The notes below the pieces were generated by a model. It was not told the origin of the DNA. It searched no databases and worked only from the letters and a program-made list of their open reading frames with translations. A DNA stretch of 64,000 nt from Isochrysis galbana (taxonomy: Eukaryota > Haptophyta > Isochrysidales > Isochrysidaceae): contig CM030941.1 in NCBI GenBank assembly GCA_018136815.1, positions 3,987,559 through 4,051,558 on the forward strand, given 5' to 3'. A program made the position numbers and the translations under genes. Shown here one piece after another: positions 61,870 through 64,000 of the stretch; position 1 is the stretch's first letter, and each line of letters opens with the position of its first letter.

Positions 61870-62720
61870 GAGCTGATATGAGTACTGATATCGGTGCGAG
61901 CTCTAAATCCATGAGAGCTCGCAAGCCGACGAGACATTATCTTTGTAGCTCACTCGGACAAGGACGAAGATTCCTACTGATCGACGGCCCCCGGGGGGCG
62001 GGACGGGCACCCAGATCATCCACTCTTACCCCCTCTGTCTCACGCCCCCGGCCGAAGCAGCGCGCGCGGCCCCCCCTCCCCCGGTCTTCCAGAGAAGGAA
62101 TCGGGGGAGAGGAAGAGGAAGGGGATGGTGGTAGGTGGTAGGATAGGGAGGGTAGTTAGGAGAAGCACCAGCAATCTGCCTCGCGCCGTGCAAGTATTGG
62201 CTAGTTTTTTAAAGATTTTTTGTGGGGAGTTCTATAACTGCTAACGGGTAGCGGGTAACGGTAATGGGAGCCGGGGCCGGGGCCGGCGGGAGCTGGGGTC
62301 CCGCGAGGGGGAGGGGGGAGGTAGGAGGTACAACCAGGTGCTGAGTTATGTGCCTTGGGTCTTATTGCGGTCATGCGTGTCGTGGCTTGGCATGTTAGTG
62401 CATGGCTAGTGGCAGTAGCGGCACTAAAATATTCAGCTGTATTATTATTTGATTTTGAGAAGGTAGGGGCTCGACTATTCATATCTATTATTGGAGCTGG
62501 AGCTGTACATGTAGTTCGTGCTCGCGTCAGTGAAGTGAGTGGGTGTGAAGTCTGGGGTGAGAGGAAAGAAGAAAAGAGAGATAGATGAGGAGGAGCGCGC
62601 GCGGGGGGTGGGGGAGGGGGGCGGGGGAGAGAAAGAAGAAGAAGAAGGAGGGAAGAATAGGAGGTCCTGCTTGGGAGGGCAGGCGGCGCTGGTGGAGGCG
62701 CGAGTGGGGGGGGGTGGAGG
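61870..62720. other. Intergenic / 5' flank of the SpoU gene
   Basis: G-rich stretches (62260-62330; GCCGGGGCCGGGGCC) and a purine-rich run (62560-62710) lead to the ATG at 62721. No gene seen. Promoter elements must lie here but none is distinctive. Confidence 0.4.
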
Positions 62721-64000
62721 ATGCGCTCTCGCTCTCTCTCTCTCGCCGCAGCGTGCCTGCTGCTCCGCCCTTCGCTCGGCGGCAGCGCGGCCGGATTTTC
62801 ACGCTCGAGTGGCCTCTCCCGCCTCTCCGGCGAGCCTGCCGCGCTGAGCGGCCGCCTCTCTCAGGGAAGCGAGGCGCGCCGCCTCCGCCTTCACGCAGCG
62901 CTCTCAGCGCTCGGCATCGAGCAGCCAGACCAGCTTCTCGCCTCGGACGAGTGGCGAGGCTCGGCCGCGCTGCGCATGTACAGTAGCTTCGTACTGCCAC
63001 GCTCTGAGGGAGCGCTCGCCGCGGCCGAGCAGCCGCAGCGTGCGGCAGTCATTGTGCGTGCCCTGTCCGTCAGTTGTTGCGAGAGAGCGATGCGTCGGCT
63101 GGGGAGGTGGGTGGAGGCCGACCTGCCGAGCGCTGCGCCGAATGGCCATAGGAGCACGACAATGCGCCCCACACGCCCTGATGACGCTTGAACGTGTATC
63201 CCCCGCGCCGCCCAGGCAAACTCGATCGCATTCATGGTGCGGGAGCACCGAAACGACCGGCAAGAGTGGCTGCGCAACCACGACCGGTCGCTCGCAGAGG
63301 TTCGGAATCGCTCTGAGTCCATACTGGCCTACCGCCTGCGCAGCCTTGCAGCCGTTGGGCCAGGCACCCCACGGTCGACGTTGCCGCTCTGATTGCTACT
63401 TGTTGCTCGCAGGTGGCCGACAAACCGACATTCCCGCTAACGCTAGTCCTAGACAATGTACGCTCCGCAGCCAATGTAGGCAACATCTTCCGGGCAGCAG
63501 AGGCTGCGCGCATAGAGGTGAGTCCCTCCCCAGCCGATGCGCACCGTGGACCTTGAGCCCTGTGCAGGGCAGTATCGACCTGTGCCTTGCTTCACTTACG
63601 TCGCTCTCGCCATGATCCCTCGCTCGTAGGCCATAGTGTGTTGCGGCATCACTCCGACCCCTCCAGAGCCCAAGCTGCTACGCACTGCCATGGGCGCGGC
63701 CGCGTATGTCCAGCATTCGCACGAGGGATCGACCCTCGAAGCGGTACGGTGCAAATTCCCAGGCTGGCCTAATCCGTCCGTACTCCGTCCCCGTTCGGAC
63801 GTGTTAGCTGCCCAGCGAGTCGTCGGCGTGAAACGCGTGGTTGGGGCGACCCAACTCATCTTCAGAGGTTGAGCCCACGAGCTACTGCTCATCTCCACAG
63901 GCACCAATGTTATGCACCTGGTTCTCTCACAGCGGCGTGTAGCGGCGCTGACATTGAGCTTCGTCTGATGTGTAGATCCGATCGCTCAAAGCTCGTGGTC
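62721..64000 (+). CDS. SpoU/TrmH-family RNA 2'-O-ribose methyltransferase (5 exons, 3' end beyond window)
   Basis: SpoU enzymes methylate ribose 2'-OH groups of tRNA or rRNA using SAM and a knotted fold. Exons: 62721-63053, 63216-63353, 63413-63517, 63630-63743, 63976 to beyond 64000. All junctions are phase 0 with GT-AG introns of 162, 59, 112 and 232 bp. The N-terminus (MRSRSLSLAAACLLLRPSLG) is Arg/Ser/Ala-rich without acids, like an organelle transit peptide. Exon 2 is a charged helix (MVREHRNDRQEWLRNHDRSL). Exon 3 carries SpoU motif 1 (LVLDNVRSAANVGNIFRAAE; Asn and Arg catalytic positions present). Exon 4 has GITPTPPEPKLLRTAMGA and the exon 4/5 junction reads STLEA-IRSLKARG, as in the family. 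Motifs 2 and 3 lie outside. Substrate cannot be assigned; mitochondrial or plastid RNA is inferred from the leader. Confidence 0.85.

Overview
This is a GC-rich nuclear fragment of a unicellular eukaryote. The evidence is spliced genes with short GT-AG introns, LTR retrotransposons, TTAGGG-type tracts and long (GA)n/(CT)n microsatellites. A flagellated alga or protist (haptophyte-like) is my best guess, at low confidence; no single gene fixes the lineage.

Cellular genes are few. On the left, a GINS subunit Sld5 gene (minus strand, running off the edge) and an F-box/leucine-rich-repeat gene (plus strand) diverge from a CT/GA-rich intergenic region. In the middle, between two assembly gaps, is a WW-domain protein resembling the CEP164 N-terminus with a possible Tubby-like C-terminus. 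On the right, a five-exon SpoU/TrmH RNA 2'-O-methyltransferase gene runs off the edge. Between 3.5 and 8.6 kb lie LINE-like and LTR relics and three non-autonomous TIR elements, each flanked by a perfect 8-bp target duplication. A fourth 8-bp-TSD element (22.15-22.95 kb) carries telomere-like repeats. A perfect 343-bp palindrome with TA duplications interrupts element A.

Most of the window (about 9-61 kb) is four copies of Ty3/Gypsy chromovirus-type retrotransposons: A (diverged), and B, C and D (one young family). Gag is followed in the same frame by Pol, separated only by one UAG codon. Pol carries, in order, a disordered Ser/Pro linker, a phage-type cytosine-C5-methyltransferase-like domain, an aspartic protease, reverse transcriptase, RNase H, a zinc-finger/DD35E integrase and, in B-D, a chromodomain. 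The methyltransferase domain is conserved in all four copies while the linkers around it are not. It is the most interesting system here: a retroelement that may write cytosine methylation and, through its chromodomain, read chromatin marks.

Three 100-N gaps divide the window into contigs. Element B (5' LTR present, 3' end in a gap) and element D (5' end in a gap, 3' LTR present) are near-identical and flanked on their outer sides by the same 5-bp target duplication, CAGTC. They are therefore probably one ~13.3-kb element split and duplicated by scaffolding, with the contig at 35428-49225 possibly misplaced. Most single-base frameshifts in B, C and D are short-run deletions, many of them near gaps, and look like consensus errors rather than decay.
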